From positions 310,001 to 374,000 of the forward strand of contig NZ_FMMP01000028.1 of NCBI RefSeq assembly GCF_900095725.1: a stretch of 64,000 nucleotides of DNA. The letters are read 5' to 3'. Made by a program: the position numbers and the translations under genes. Below, one piece after another: positions 35,237 to 44,578 of this stretch (its first letter is position 1; the number at the start of each line of letters is the position of its first letter). The notes beneath the pieces are model-generated. The model was not told the origin of the DNA and made no database searches. It saw nothing but the letters and a program-made list of their open reading frames with translations. The stretch comes from Cellulosilyticum sp. I15G10I2 (lineage in GTDB: Bacteria; Bacillota; Clostridia; Lachnospirales; Cellulosilyticaceae).

Positions 35237-35255
35237 TATGTATTCCTCCTAGAAA

Positions 35256-35287
35256 GTTTTTAAATTTATAGCTTCATATTTAAAAAC
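35256..35287. promoter_or_regulatory. TetR-type operator 1 (32-bp palindrome)
   Basis: The arms GTTTTTAAAT and ATTTAAAAAC flank an AGCT-containing centre. It lies between the -10 of the reductase promoter (35288-35293) and its start codon. Operator 2, 64 bp away, has the same length and arms. Confidence 0.7.
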
Positions 35288-35316
35288 ATTCTATAGCTCA
35301 CCACTTATTTTGTCAA
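35288..35316 (-). promoter_or_regulatory. Promoter of the ketopantoate reductase-like gene
   Basis: On the minus strand this reads TTGACA, 17 nt, TAGAAT. Operator 1 covers the predicted transcription start. Confidence 0.68.
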
Positions 35317-35319
35317 TAA

Positions 35320-35351
35320 GTTTTTTAATTAACAGCTCAATATTTAAAAAC
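35320..35351. promoter_or_regulatory. TetR-type operator 2 (32-bp palindrome)
   Basis: The arms GTTTTTTAAT and ATATTTAAAAAC flank CAGCTC. It overlaps the -35 of a weak promoter (TTTAAA, 17 nt, TATAAT at 35366-35371) for the TetR gene. It therefore fits autoregulation. Confidence 0.68.
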
Positions 35352-35413
35352 TAATCTCTTTATGCTATAATAAGCTTATTAAAATTTACAAATATATCAT
35401 AGAGGTAATACAC

Positions 35414-35992
35414 ATGAATAAATACGAAATAAGAACTCAAAAAAAGAAAGATGCTATCATCCATGCAGCCTTGGCCCTATTCAAAGAAAAAGGATATACC
35501 AATGTAAGCATCAATGAAATAGCTTCCTTATCAGGTATTTCTACGGTTTCTATCTATAACTATTTTAATAATAAAGAGGGTTTAATTGCAGAATCTATAA
35601 ATATTTTGATGAAAAAGAGCATTCAAATGACACTAGACGTTTTAGAAGAAAAAATAAGCTTTAAAGAAAAACTTCTTAAGGCAGTCACTATCTGTTCTAA
35701 TACTCACGAGCAGCTATTAGGTGAATATTTTTCTCCAGAAGCATTAGATGATAAAGTACTCGTAAACTTGTGTACTGAAAATGTAAATAAAATTCGAACA
35801 GATATTCTAATGAAATTTGTAGAATCAGGCAAAGATGAAGGGGCAATTGACCCCTCTATTTCTACACAGACAATAATGGAATATATAAATGCCATCACAA
35901 AAATGCAGCTATCTTGGACCACAGCTAGCAATTTCAAAGAAAAGGGACTTGAACTCTTTCACCTTATTTTATACGGACTAATCGGACGCTAA
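35414..35992 (+). CDS. TetR/AcrR family regulator
   Basis: The 192-residue protein has an N-terminal TetR helix-turn-helix (AALALFKEKGYTNVSINEIA then GISTVSIYNYFNNKEGLIAE) and a helical ligand domain. It is divergent from the reductase gene and is preceded by AGAGG. Two palindromes in the shared region are its probable operators. The ligand is unknown. Confidence 0.93.
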   Translation: MNKYEIRTQKKKDAIIHAALALFKEKGYTNVSINEIASLSGISTVSIYNYFNNKEGLIAESINILMKKSIQMTLDVLEEKISFKEKLLKAVTICSNTHEQLLGEYFSPEALDDKVLVNLCTENVNKIRTDILMKFVESGKDEGAIDPSISTQTIMEYINAITKMQLSWTTASNFKEKGLELFHLILYGLIGR

Positions 35993-36029
35993 AATGCATT
36001 CTATAACTTATTTCCCCTTAAACTTAAAT

Positions 36030-36069
36030 AACCCACGAACTCTAATGAATTATCAGAAATTCGTGGGTT
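36030..36069. repeat. TTCGTGGGTT hairpin repeat, copy b
   Basis: A perfect 10-bp stem AACCCACGAA/TTCGTGGGTT encloses about 20 nt. Flanks AACTTAAAT and ATAACCAT-GAGGT are shared with 46016-46082. It lies after the TetR gene but has no T tract. Confidence 0.7.
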
Positions 36070-36263
36070 ATAACCATAGAGGTGACCCCTGGTAATACTA
36101 CTCTCTATTTTTTAAACTACAAATTTTATAGTTATCTACTCAATTGCCTATATTTGCCGGCATTCCAATATAGAAGATATTATTTAGGGAATCTTCCTTT
36201 TCAAGACATATATCATATTGAGAAGATAAATATCCAGAAAGTTTAAAGGGGAGAACGATTACC

Positions 36264-37241
36264 ATGTCTATGAAATATCTTAAATATTGTCCAGAACTTA
36301 ATCAAATAACAGGCAGTATCAATGCAACTATTCTTTTATTACAACTCGAATATTGGTTTACAAAAATGACAGGAGATAAATTTTATAAATTTCTAGATAT
36401 TTGTGAACACGAACTCTACAAAAAAGGAGATAGCTGGGTAGAAGAGCTAGGCTTTAGCAAACAAGAATTCCGTACTGCTTTTTCAAAAATTGGCAAGGTT
36501 TATACATCTAAAAAAGCCTTTAAAGAAAGCAAAGATCTCTTTAGCGGCAAATACTATGCTTCCTACTACGACCGCATCAAAGGACTTACATACTATATTC
36601 GAAATGACACTAAATTAAGTGAACTATTTCATGATGACTCAAACAAAATCTCATATTCTGAAGAGAAAAGCACCGAAAACACAGAAGAGGTTCTACGCAC
36701 ACCACAAAACATAATCCCCGCAAATCCAAAAACTCCATCTCCATTATCAGTAGATTACAACAAATTATTAACATCAGTAAAAGACACACATACTCCAAAA
36801 GTGTGTGTGCCTTACGAAACGATTAAAACCCTTTTTAACCAATACTGCCCATCTTATCCTCGTCTTACACTCCTTACTGCCAAAAGAAAAACCCTGCTCA
36901 AAAAGCTATGGCACGACCTGGGACAAACTCTGGATAACTTTAAACAAGCCTTTTTACTCGCCCAAAACAGCGACTTTCTAAGCGGTCGTCTAGGCACCTT
37001 TAGAGCTAGTTTTGATTGGCTGATTCAAGAGGACAAGTTCATTGCCCTCTTAGAAGGCTGCTACACCAATAACCGCCATCAAAACCAATCATCATCAACC
37101 CCCTCTGCCCCTAAGCCTGATTCTAAGTTTATAACTATGTATTCCCACCATTGGGATTTTGAAGAGCTGGAAAAACTCGAAGATCAGTATATCGATAGAC
37201 AGATCGCTAAATACTCAACCATCTCATCAGCCTTAGATTAA
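36264..37241 (+). CDS. Replication-initiator-like protein, possible mobile-element remnant
   Basis: The 325-residue protein resembles phage/plasmid replication or DnaD-like proteins. The N-terminus (NATILLLQLEYWFTKM) looks like a winged-helix replisome organiser segment. A low-complexity linker of Asn, Pro and Thr (about 125-175) follows. The C-terminal block FRASFDWLIQEDKFIALLEG matches the tail of many phage replication proteins. It stands alone without phage or plasmid partners. The following 238 nt hold two GTAGC-type stems near 37330-37440 but no gene. Function is inferred from pattern only. Confidence 0.6.
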   Translation: MSMKYLKYCPELNQITGSINATILLLQLEYWFTKMTGDKFYKFLDICEHELYKKGDSWVEELGFSKQEFRTAFSKIGKVYTSKKAFKESKDLFSGKYYASYYDRIKGLTYYIRNDTKLSELFHDDSNKISYSEEKSTENTEEVLRTPQNIIPANPKTPSPLSVDYNKLLTSVKDTHTPKVCVPYETIKTLFNQYCPSYPRLTLLTAKRKTLLKKLWHDLGQTLDNFKQAFLLAQNSDFLSGRLGTFRASFDWLIQEDKFIALLEGCYTNNRHQNQSSSTPSAPKPDSKFITMYSHHWDFEELEKLEDQYIDRQIAKYSTISSALD

Positions 37242-37479
37242 TTTCTATAAAACAAGCCTCTCGGGTATAAACCTTATCTTATACAAAAAAGCACATCTAT
37301 CATCTTACACATTCTAACAAAAGTCGAGTAGCACCCGATGCCCTAGTATGCTACTTCTTTTAAATTATGCTTGAATTGTGTGGCGCAGGGAACCATAGGC
37401 GAGAGGTAGCACCTTTAGCTCCTTGAGCCTTGCTACTATTTCAATATACTCATGATACACATTGATATCCTTTTCCAAT

Positions 37480-38601
37480 TTATATTTCCATAACCTCTAT
37501 TGAGCCGCCTTGAAGTTCTTCAATATCTTTTAAAAATGCTGTTTCTTGACTGCTGCAGAATGAAACTGCAGTACCACCCATCCCAGCTCTTCCTGTGCGT
37601 CCAATTCTATGAATATAAGTTTCGGGAATATTTGGAATATCCATGTTCACTACATGTGACAATTTTTCTATATCAATACCTCTTGCTGCTACATCTGTGG
37701 CAACTAAAACCCTTATTTCTTTATTTTTAAAAAGCTCCAAAGCCTTTAGTCTTTCAGATTGATTTTTATCACCATGAATAGCTTTAGTCCTTATATTTGC
37801 TATATTAATAGCTTTACTTACTTTATCTGCTTTTATTTTAGTTCTTACAAAAACCAATACTGATTCAAATGATTTATCCTTTAGCAAATGTAATAATAAC
37901 GATGTTTTGTCTGGTTCATCAATGAAATATACTTGTTGTTTAATATCTCTTTCATCTGTAAGATTGCTTTTAACTTCTATTTTAACTGGATTTCTTAAAA
38001 TCGAATGAATAAGTTTAGAAATCTCCTTGGGCATTGTTGCTGAAAACAACATATTTTGTCTCACTTTTGGTAATTTTGATATGATCGTTTTAACATCTTT
38101 TATCATTCCGAGATCAAGCATCCTATCTGCTTCATCAAGTACAAATATTTCAATACTACTTAAATCAACATATACTTGTTCACTGAGGTCAAGAAGTCGT
38201 CCAGGTGTTGCAACTAAAATATTGGGTTCTCTTTTCAATACCTTGATATGGCGTTTTGGAGTTACTCCCCCATAAATAACACCAATCTGAATATTGAGAT
38301 GTTGCCCATAAGTTTCAAAGCTTTCACCAATTTGAATAGCTAATTCCCTAGTAGGTGCTAAAACCAAAGCTCTAATTTGATTACATTCTCTCTGATTAAT
38401 ACTATCTTTTGAAAGCATATGCAATATCGGCATTGCAAATGCAGCCGTTTTACCAGTTCCTGTCTGGGCACATCCAAGCAAATCTTTTCCACTTAATATT
38501 GATGGAATAGCTTTTTCTTGTATTGGCGTTGGTTTTTCATATTTTTGATCCTCTATAGCTTTTATAATAGATGGATTTAAGTTGAAATCTAGAAATAACA
38601 T
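37480..38601 (-). CDS. DEAD-box RNA helicase
   Basis: The 373-residue protein is a minimal helicase core with Q motif (PTPIQEKAIP), motif I AQTGTGKT, Ia PTRELA, II DEAD (VLDEADRML), III SAT, V VATDVAARGID and VI HRIGRTGR. It ends shortly after domain 2, so it lacks an RNA-binding tail such as that of DbpA/CshA. The 5' leader holds a perfect 12-bp hairpin. AGGAG precedes the ATG. A role in cold adaptation or RNA decay is likely by family. Confidence 0.95.
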   Translation of the reverse strand: MLFLDFNLNPSIIKAIEDQKYEKPTPIQEKAIPSILSGKDLLGCAQTGTGKTAAFAMPILHMLSKDSINQRECNQIRALVLAPTRELAIQIGESFETYGQHLNIQIGVIYGGVTPKRHIKVLKREPNILVATPGRLLDLSEQVYVDLSSIEIFVLDEADRMLDLGMIKDVKTIISKLPKVRQNMLFSATMPKEISKLIHSILRNPVKIEVKSNLTDERDIKQQVYFIDEPDKTSLLLHLLKDKSFESVLVFVRTKIKADKVSKAINIANIRTKAIHGDKNQSERLKALELFKNKEIRVLVATDVAARGIDIEKLSHVVNMDIPNIPETYIHRIGRTGRAGMGGTAVSFCSSQETAFLKDIEELQGGSIEVMEI

Positions 38602-38680
38602 TTATCTTCTCCTTTTACATATAGATTTCACATATTTAGTTTTAACTTATCCGTGGCGATTCATGATGTGAAATCATTCT

Positions 38681-38730
38681 GAGAAACAACTTTGTGCAGC
38701 TGCATAGATTAAGTTTTTAAGTTGTTTCTC
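38681..38730 (-). promoter_or_regulatory. Stable hairpin in the DEAD-box helicase leader
   Basis: The arms GAGAAACAACTT and AAGTTGTTTCTC pair perfectly over 12 bp around a 26-nt loop that includes the palindrome GCAGCTGC. It lies 80-130 nt before the start codon and has no T tract, so it is not a simple terminator. Confidence 0.55.
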
Positions 38731-38878
38731 TATAAATGCTATATTACATCTTATCACACTTTCTAGAAGTTACGTTATTACATTTTATAAATGAAAATTG
38801 AAATCACATTCTTTTATATTACAAAACCATTTAATCATTATACTCCTCCTTATTACTCAAAAAAACGAACTCATTTAT

Positions 38879-38896
38879 GATACAGTTCACCGTATC
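38879..38896. repeat. Short REP-like hairpin, copy c
   Basis: GATACAGTTCACCGTATC pairs as GATAC/GTATC around a loop and is preceded by CATTTAT. The rest of the 38731-39024 gap shows nothing recognisable. Confidence 0.58.
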
Positions 38897-39024
38897 GTTG
38901 TATCAGTGATTCTTAGATGTACTTATCTGTAAATGGTTAAAATAAATTCTAGATCCCTACACCTAACAACAAATGAAAGAAAATTCACTTGAGGGGTTCG
39001 ATTTTTTCATTTAACAACTCAAAA

Positions 39025-39061
39025 GCACTGTAAAGGCACAAATTTTATCCCCCTACAGTGC
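39025..39061 (-). terminator. Terminator after the DUF1579-like gene
   Basis: An 8-bp perfect stem GCACTGTA/TACAGTGC is followed on the minus strand by TTTTGAG. Weak but well placed, 24 nt past the stop. Confidence 0.55.
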
Positions 39062-39084
39062 ATATAAATATTTTATCATATCTA

Positions 39085-39543
39085 TTATTTTATTCTTGTC
39101 ATTGTGGATTCATATCCTCCGCCACCAGGGTATACCCAAGCACCACTGTTACTATTTCCCTCTTCGTTAAATTGACCTTTGTAATAAGCAGGGGATCCTT
39201 TTTCTCCACCCCAAATAATAAGGGTATCCTCCTGTATCTCATAGGTATAATTAAATGTATTTCCCAAGTTGTCATAATACCTTGATTTAATATCTTCACT
39301 TGGACTTTCTGCTCCAAATTCTCTATCTTGTCCAATTATTTCTATACCTTTTATTTTTTGTCCATATTGTTCAAGATCTACATGTTGAGTCAGAAAAAAA
39401 CCGCCTTCCATCCATGAGTAGGTAACTTGTCCTCTAATATCCGACCCCGACACTTTCCATGTACCCACTAATCTGTTTAGTTCCTTAAGCTCTACACTTG
39501 GTACTGGCATTTGGTATGTTTCATTATTCATTGTATCACTCAT
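39085..39543 (-). CDS. DUF1579-like small protein
   Basis: The 152-residue protein looks like a lipocalin-type DUF1579 relative: LNRLVGTWKVSG, YSWMEGGFFLTQHVD, GIEIIGQD and a C-terminal beta-rich part. It lies 18 nt after a MerR-family regulator gene and shares its promoter. Function is unknown; ligand binding is suggested by the fold. Confidence 0.7.
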   Translation of the reverse strand: MSDTMNNETYQMPVPSVELKELNRLVGTWKVSGSDIRGQVTYSWMEGGFFLTQHVDLEQYGQKIKGIEIIGQDREFGAESPSEDIKSRYYDNLGNTFNYTYEIQEDTLIIWGGEKGSPAYYKGQFNEEGNSNSGAWVYPGGGGYESTMTRIK

Positions 39544-39561
39544 AATTTCATCTCTCCTTTT

Positions 39562-40392
39562 TTATTGTTTTTTAGCTATTGGAAACTGAATTTCAGTTTG
39601 ATACTTATCAGGGTCTTGTTCATTTCCCGGATGACGTAATCCATATGCTCGTTCACTTCCTATAATCTCATATCCATTATCTTCAATCCATTGAGCCAGC
39701 ATGGCTTCCCCTTCGGGAAGCGTCTTATCATAGTATCCGTCACAGATTACTGTGGCTGCAAGCGCTATAGGCTCTAACTCTTTAAAGATAAAATTACCTG
39801 TGCTATTTCTCCTCTCTTTTACAGGAATAGCTATTTCAATATCAATATCTTGTTCTTTATATTCTGTCTCATGATAAATAGCAATAACATCCTTCTCTAT
39901 GATAGTATACAAATTATTATCTTCAATATAGGCGTACATTTTTTCCCAAAGTGCCTCTTGATAACTATAATCAGAGATTGTTTCTCTTAATGATAATACT
40001 TTTATACAAGGTATTTTCTTTAATATAACCTCTTCACAGGTTGTTGTGTAATTGCCTTTCTCTATCCTCTCATACATTTTATTTATCAAGTCCATCTTTT
40101 TCATTTCATTAGCAATACTCTCTTGTAGGGCTTTGGATTTTTCCTGAAAAATCTTTTGAGTATTATCTTGCTCCTCAAAATTATCTAAAATATCTCCAAT
40201 TTCTTGAATAGAAAATCCGATATCACGTAAAGCAACAATTCTTAAAATCAGTGGAATCTGAGATGCACTATAAAGTCTATATCCGTTAATTTTGTCTATT
40301 TCAGCAGGGTAAAATAATCCACTCTTTTCATAATGCCTCAGCATTCGAGGCGATACACGTACCAGTTGAGAGAACATCCCTATTTTGAACAT
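39562..40392 (-). CDS. MerR family regulator with GyrI-like effector domain
   Basis: The 276-residue protein has a MerR helix-turn-helix (KIGMFSQLVRVSPRMLRHYEK, then GLFYPAEID and NGYRLYSASQ), a coiled-coil dimerisation helix (about 75-115) and a C-terminal GyrI/BmrR-like ligand-binding domain (about 120-275). This is the build of multidrug-sensing regulators such as BmrR. Its promoter has the 19-bp spacer and central dyad typical of MerR control, so it is probably autoregulated together with the DUF1579-like gene. Confidence 0.9.
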   Translation of the reverse strand: MFKIGMFSQLVRVSPRMLRHYEKSGLFYPAEIDKINGYRLYSASQIPLILRIVALRDIGFSIQEIGDILDNFEEQDNTQKIFQEKSKALQESIANEMKKMDLINKMYERIEKGNYTTTCEEVILKKIPCIKVLSLRETISDYSYQEALWEKMYAYIEDNNLYTIIEKDVIAIYHETEYKEQDIDIEIAIPVKERRNSTGNFIFKELEPIALAATVICDGYYDKTLPEGEAMLAQWIEDNGYEIIGSERAYGLRHPGNEQDPDKYQTEIQFPIAKKQ

Positions 40393-40432
40393 TATAACAC
40401 CACCTATTATCTATAATCATGATTATAAATAA

Positions 40433-40463
40433 AGTATATAGTTTGACACTGTGACAAGGTCAA
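40433..40463 (-). promoter_or_regulatory. MerR-type promoter with 19-bp spacer
   Basis: On the minus strand this reads TTGACC, 19 nt, TATACT. A dyad TTGACCTTGT-C-ACAGTGTCAA overlaps the -35 and spacer, as in other MerR-activated promoters. Confidence 0.75.
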
Positions 40464-40570
40464 GTACCAATTTATATAATTCTAAATATCATTAGAATTT
40501 ATGAAGGATTATACAATATTTATAATCTTATTTCAAAAACCGCCGTCATTTATGGTACGGCTCTCCTCAC

Positions 40571-43500
40571 CTAACTAAGTAGAGGTTTTTTTGTTATATC
40601 ATCTCCTAGTTTTTTTCCCCACTCTTTCATTTGATTAATTACTTTGCCTTGCGATATAAGTATCCTACAGATATCTTTTGCCTCGTTTACCATACCTTCT
40701 GATAATAGCCTTTCCATTATACTTTCTATATACTCATATGAAGCAGTATCATTAATAACCTCGAATATCTGTAAAAGTATCTTAGTGAACCATGGTATAT
40801 TTTTATTTATTAATCGTTCTAGCAAACTTTGAAATTCATACCAATATGCATCTTGACCTTGTAACATACTAATACTGTTATAAACCACTTGCCATGTTCT
40901 TTCTGAAAAGCCATCTATAACCGCTGTAGTATTAATTATTTGAAAAATAGTATCCCTATCTAGTATATTTTTCTTATCTAGTACTTCAGTATATAACTTA
41001 TAATATATATCATCGTAGTTAATCATATCCTTACTATTTACTTTTTGATTTAATGCTTCAAATAATGCTATGTACTCATTCTCCTTCATTATATCTATCA
41101 TTGACTTAATAACCTTAAATTCACATTGTTTAAATAAATGTGCTGTGACCATGTACCTAATTATTTCATGTATATATCTCAAATCTTGTTCATTCTCTTT
41201 ATTCCAATTACTATCTCTAAAATGTAGCCATACCTGCTTGTCAACCATTAAATTTGTTAAATCTTGATAAATATAATGCGTATGACCTATTGCCAGTCGA
41301 ATAGCTGTCATGTCTATCTTTCCTTCATGACAAAAAATCACCTCTAAGTTATTCTTTGTCCATTCTTTATTCATATAGTATAAATTTTGGACATTCATAG
41401 CTAAACCATATCTTAACCAAATATTTTCTCTATTGCTTAATATATCACTAATATTCTGTATATATTGATTGACATATACTCTGTCATTCTTAGTACTATA
41501 CATATCAACCAAGTTCTCGATTAAACATAATACAACACTTCCTTGATATGTATTCAAGATTGCAATTTCAATGTCACTATCATTATAATTATTATCTTCA
41601 GCTAATTTAGCTTCATATAAAAACATCCAGCATTTCTCTACTATCTGTTTCTTTTGCGATGTATTCTTTGCTATTGTCTTTATATATAGTAATATATTTT
41701 TTATACATTCACTATTCAAATCATTAATCTCTTTATCTTTTAAGTTTGATAGTATTAAATGTCCCTTACTACTATATATGTCTTGATTAATTATGATTTT
41801 TTTATCATCCCATATTCTTAATCTTTGATAAATATCATTTATTAGCCCTACTGATAAGTCTATAAATATCTCTTGTTTAAAACTTCTTTCACAACTAATT
41901 ATTTTTATTAATTGCTCTGCCAAGTACTGTCTATTCCAATAACTATTTGCCTCTTTTTCATAAATATCGTTTATATAATTCAATTGCTCTTGTCTATCTC
42001 TTTTTTCTAATTCTTTTAAGTCAATAAACTCCTTTGGCTTAGCATATTCAAACGTATTTTCTTTTAATCTTTGATAAGGAGGTTCTAATTTCCATATATC
42101 TTCCTCTTTTAGTTCTTGATATTTCTGATTTGCTTGCTCATTAACACTTGATAATATTTTATATAATGCAGCTTTCCTGCTTTTAATACGTTTTAATGTG
42201 TATGGTTCCTCCTTTATTTTATTTTCTCCAAAATCCGCATTGTCAATCATATTCAATATAATTATAACATCTTCTTCCTTAAACTGATTGCTACTCTTTT
42301 CAAGATAAATATAAAAATCGGGATATATGTAATCTTTCTTAAGCAATTGACTATTATTTAAGATGATTCTATAATCAACATTTAATTTAGTACATAAATA
42401 TATTGTTAACTTAAGTATACATTCATTACTGCTCTGTATCCATTCATTTAGCTTGCTTACTCTGTATTCAATATTACTATTTCGACATATTTCGCGTATA
42501 AGTAATATTAAATTGCCCATATACTTTCCCCTATATAATTTTAATGAAGTATCTATATCATCTTTCATTGAAATTCTATTAATCATTACTTCCAGTTCTC
42601 TACTAAAATAACTAAATGCTATTTGTAGCATAGTATTTTTCTTATGATCACTTATTTTAGGCAAGAGATTTGCTATTAATCCCCTATATAGACTATCATT
42701 TAAAATACCTTTTTTATTCCACTGTTTTTCACATTTATAACTATCTAACAAGATACTTACTATTTTTTCAAAGCTAATAATGTCCCACGTATTTATTGAA
42801 TAGTTGTTTTCATCAAGACAATACCCCAAAGAATACATACCAGCCTCTCTAGCAAGTCCTAAGTACTCCAATATTACCTCAGGAATAGTATCTATACTTA
42901 ATTTAAAAGTAATCATTGCAACATCATGATATATATGCCAATTCTGCTTCAAATCTTCATTAGCTAAAATTCCGGGGATTATCTCTTCTATAATTCCACT
43001 AATTGTTATACTTAATTTTGATTTATCAGTATCCTTATCAAGTAATCTAAGCATCATTTGTAAAGCTTCCCAATACTCTCCTCTTATACTGCTGTCTTTT
43101 CTGATTACAGTTGGAGAATACTCACACTTAAATAACCCTTTAGTTTGTGCAAACTCTAGCCACTGTTCATATTGCTCACTCTTAGAAATGTTTCTCATAA
43201 ATTCATTATATGTAATCTTATTCTCATTATCTAATGCTAAATAATACTCTACTAATTCAGTACTTTCTTCTGAGTATGTCTTCATAATCTCATCTAATTC
43301 AATTATATTTTCAGGATTATAGAAAGTTGATTTCGTTAAGTCTTTAATCCATTTTTCAAGAATATCATATTGCTCATCATACCCCTTATTATCCTGAATA
43401 TATTCTAATAATTCTATACCTAATGACTCATAATAACTTCTCTTTGCGTCACGTAAAGCTTCATAATCTGTGCAAAATCCTTCTAAGATAAAATATCGCT

Positions 43501-44167
43501 TTCTATTGTCTCCTTTCCCTATTTTTGTAAACAAGTGATCAAGTAATTCAAACTCGTTCAATCCATAACCTAAAAAAAGAACTGTTTTAGTAGCAAATAT
43601 CCCCTCAATAAATTCTAAAAATACTTGGTCACTATATTTATTTAAATACTGATCCACAGTGAAAACTAATGATTCCTTATCTTCTTCTATTCCATCTCTG
43701 TACCTTCCATGCAAATAAAATACAAAACCACCTCTTTTGCAATCTTGAAGTCTTGATATATTGCAATCTCTAGACCAATTATTTTTAGGCAATACACTTT
43801 CAAGTAAGCCATCTGCATTGGTTGTAAGAAATAAGCAATTAAACTTTTTTATTAAATTATATATTTTATTCCCTTCATCTGTTGATGCAAAACTATTTTT
43901 TAAACATGAATAAAATTCCTCTTCCCTATGCTGTTTACAATACTCTTTATATGCAATTGTAATTAATTCTTTATTTCCTCTTATAGTTGATAAAATCTGT
44001 TCCCTCTGCTTAAAATTAAATATTCCCTTTATAAGATTATTTGCTAGTTCATCCCAACCTTTACAACCTGCTAATCTTGATATTCCAGCCCCAATAAAAA
44101 CTACTAATTCATGTCTATCCCATGCTTCTTTTATCTCTTTAGGTAATTCTGATTCCATAATACTCAT
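40571..44167 (-). CDS. Large SIR2-domain protein, candidate anti-phage defence effector
   Basis: The 1198-residue protein has an N-terminal SIR2-like NADase domain. It shows FIGAGIS (24-30, NAD-binding), TTNAD (115-119, catalytic Asn), LHG (152-154, catalytic His) and LGYG (199-202). The remaining 900 residues are helical, rich in Lys, Asn and Ile, and show no recognisable enzyme motif, like the sensor parts of DSR1/DSR2. Such proteins deplete NAD+ on sensing phage proteins. Base composition is more AT-rich than that of nearby housekeeping genes. A recombinase fragment and a DUF2971 gene lie next to it. The specific subtype cannot be fixed by eye. Confidence 0.85.
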   Translation of the reverse strand: MSIMESELPKEIKEAWDRHELVVFIGAGISRLAGCKGWDELANNLIKGIFNFKQREQILSTIRGNKELITIAYKEYCKQHREEEFYSCLKNSFASTDEGNKIYNLIKKFNCLFLTTNADGLLESVLPKNNWSRDCNISRLQDCKRGGFVFYLHGRYRDGIEEDKESLVFTVDQYLNKYSDQVFLEFIEGIFATKTVLFLGYGLNEFELLDHLFTKIGKGDNRKRYFILEGFCTDYEALRDAKRSYYESLGIELLEYIQDNKGYDEQYDILEKWIKDLTKSTFYNPENIIELDEIMKTYSEESTELVEYYLALDNENKITYNEFMRNISKSEQYEQWLEFAQTKGLFKCEYSPTVIRKDSSIRGEYWEALQMMLRLLDKDTDKSKLSITISGIIEEIIPGILANEDLKQNWHIYHDVAMITFKLSIDTIPEVILEYLGLAREAGMYSLGYCLDENNYSINTWDIISFEKIVSILLDSYKCEKQWNKKGILNDSLYRGLIANLLPKISDHKKNTMLQIAFSYFSRELEVMINRISMKDDIDTSLKLYRGKYMGNLILLIREICRNSNIEYRVSKLNEWIQSSNECILKLTIYLCTKLNVDYRIILNNSQLLKKDYIYPDFYIYLEKSSNQFKEEDVIIILNMIDNADFGENKIKEEPYTLKRIKSRKAALYKILSSVNEQANQKYQELKEEDIWKLEPPYQRLKENTFEYAKPKEFIDLKELEKRDRQEQLNYINDIYEKEANSYWNRQYLAEQLIKIISCERSFKQEIFIDLSVGLINDIYQRLRIWDDKKIIINQDIYSSKGHLILSNLKDKEINDLNSECIKNILLYIKTIAKNTSQKKQIVEKCWMFLYEAKLAEDNNYNDSDIEIAILNTYQGSVVLCLIENLVDMYSTKNDRVYVNQYIQNISDILSNRENIWLRYGLAMNVQNLYYMNKEWTKNNLEVIFCHEGKIDMTAIRLAIGHTHYIYQDLTNLMVDKQVWLHFRDSNWNKENEQDLRYIHEIIRYMVTAHLFKQCEFKVIKSMIDIMKENEYIALFEALNQKVNSKDMINYDDIYYKLYTEVLDKKNILDRDTIFQIINTTAVIDGFSERTWQVVYNSISMLQGQDAYWYEFQSLLERLINKNIPWFTKILLQIFEVINDTASYEYIESIMERLLSEGMVNEAKDICRILISQGKVINQMKEWGKKLGDDITKKPLLS

Positions 44168-44202
44168 ATTACTATTCTCCTTTTTAATAATAAAATCGCT
44201 GA

Positions 44203-44499
44203 TTATTTTTTCTTAAGCAATTCGACCAGCTCTTTTAAAACCTTTGGATGATTAACTACTTCTTTTATCCTTTGAAAAACATACTCTTTTGCATGGTCAG
44301 CTCTAATGCTATTGAACCCACACGCTGATGCATCCTTGCTTCTAGCATCCCCACACCAGTAGTCCCGTAAGAGTTTTTTTATGCCATCGTTAAGCCTGCT
44401 AGTTGTTCGTGTCCCTACCATTGTGGCTCCGCTGACAGGGCATTAGATGAGACCAGTGAGAACATAGTTCCCTTCGTAGTTTTTGATGAGCTTCTCCAT
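44203..44499 (-). pseudogene. Serine recombinase C-terminal remnant with in-frame stop
   Basis: From the ATG at 44499 the frame reads MEKLIKNYEGNYVLTGLI, then a TAA stop, then CPVSGATMVGTRTTSRLNDG and on to SIRADHAKEYVFQRIKEVV. This is the zinc-ribbon and following helix region of large serine recombinases. One of the ribbon Cys is Ser here. The recombinase and catalytic domains are gone. It marks a past integrative element beside the SIR2 gene. Confidence 0.78.
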
Positions 44500-44578
44500 T
44501 TTTTCTTGTTAGATAGCTGTCCTTTATCCTACGATTTGGAGCAAATGATTGTCTTGTAAACCCCACTCACTTTAAAAA

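Noticed and set aside
36001-36085. Rho-independent terminator of the TetR gene
   Set aside because: The 10-bp stem has no T tract and the same sequence recurs in unrelated gaps, so it was listed as a repeat.
37242-37479. Two GTAGC-type stems after the rep-like gene as a structured RNA
   Set aside because: The stems are only about 6 bp each and there is no conserved context; this is too weak to call.
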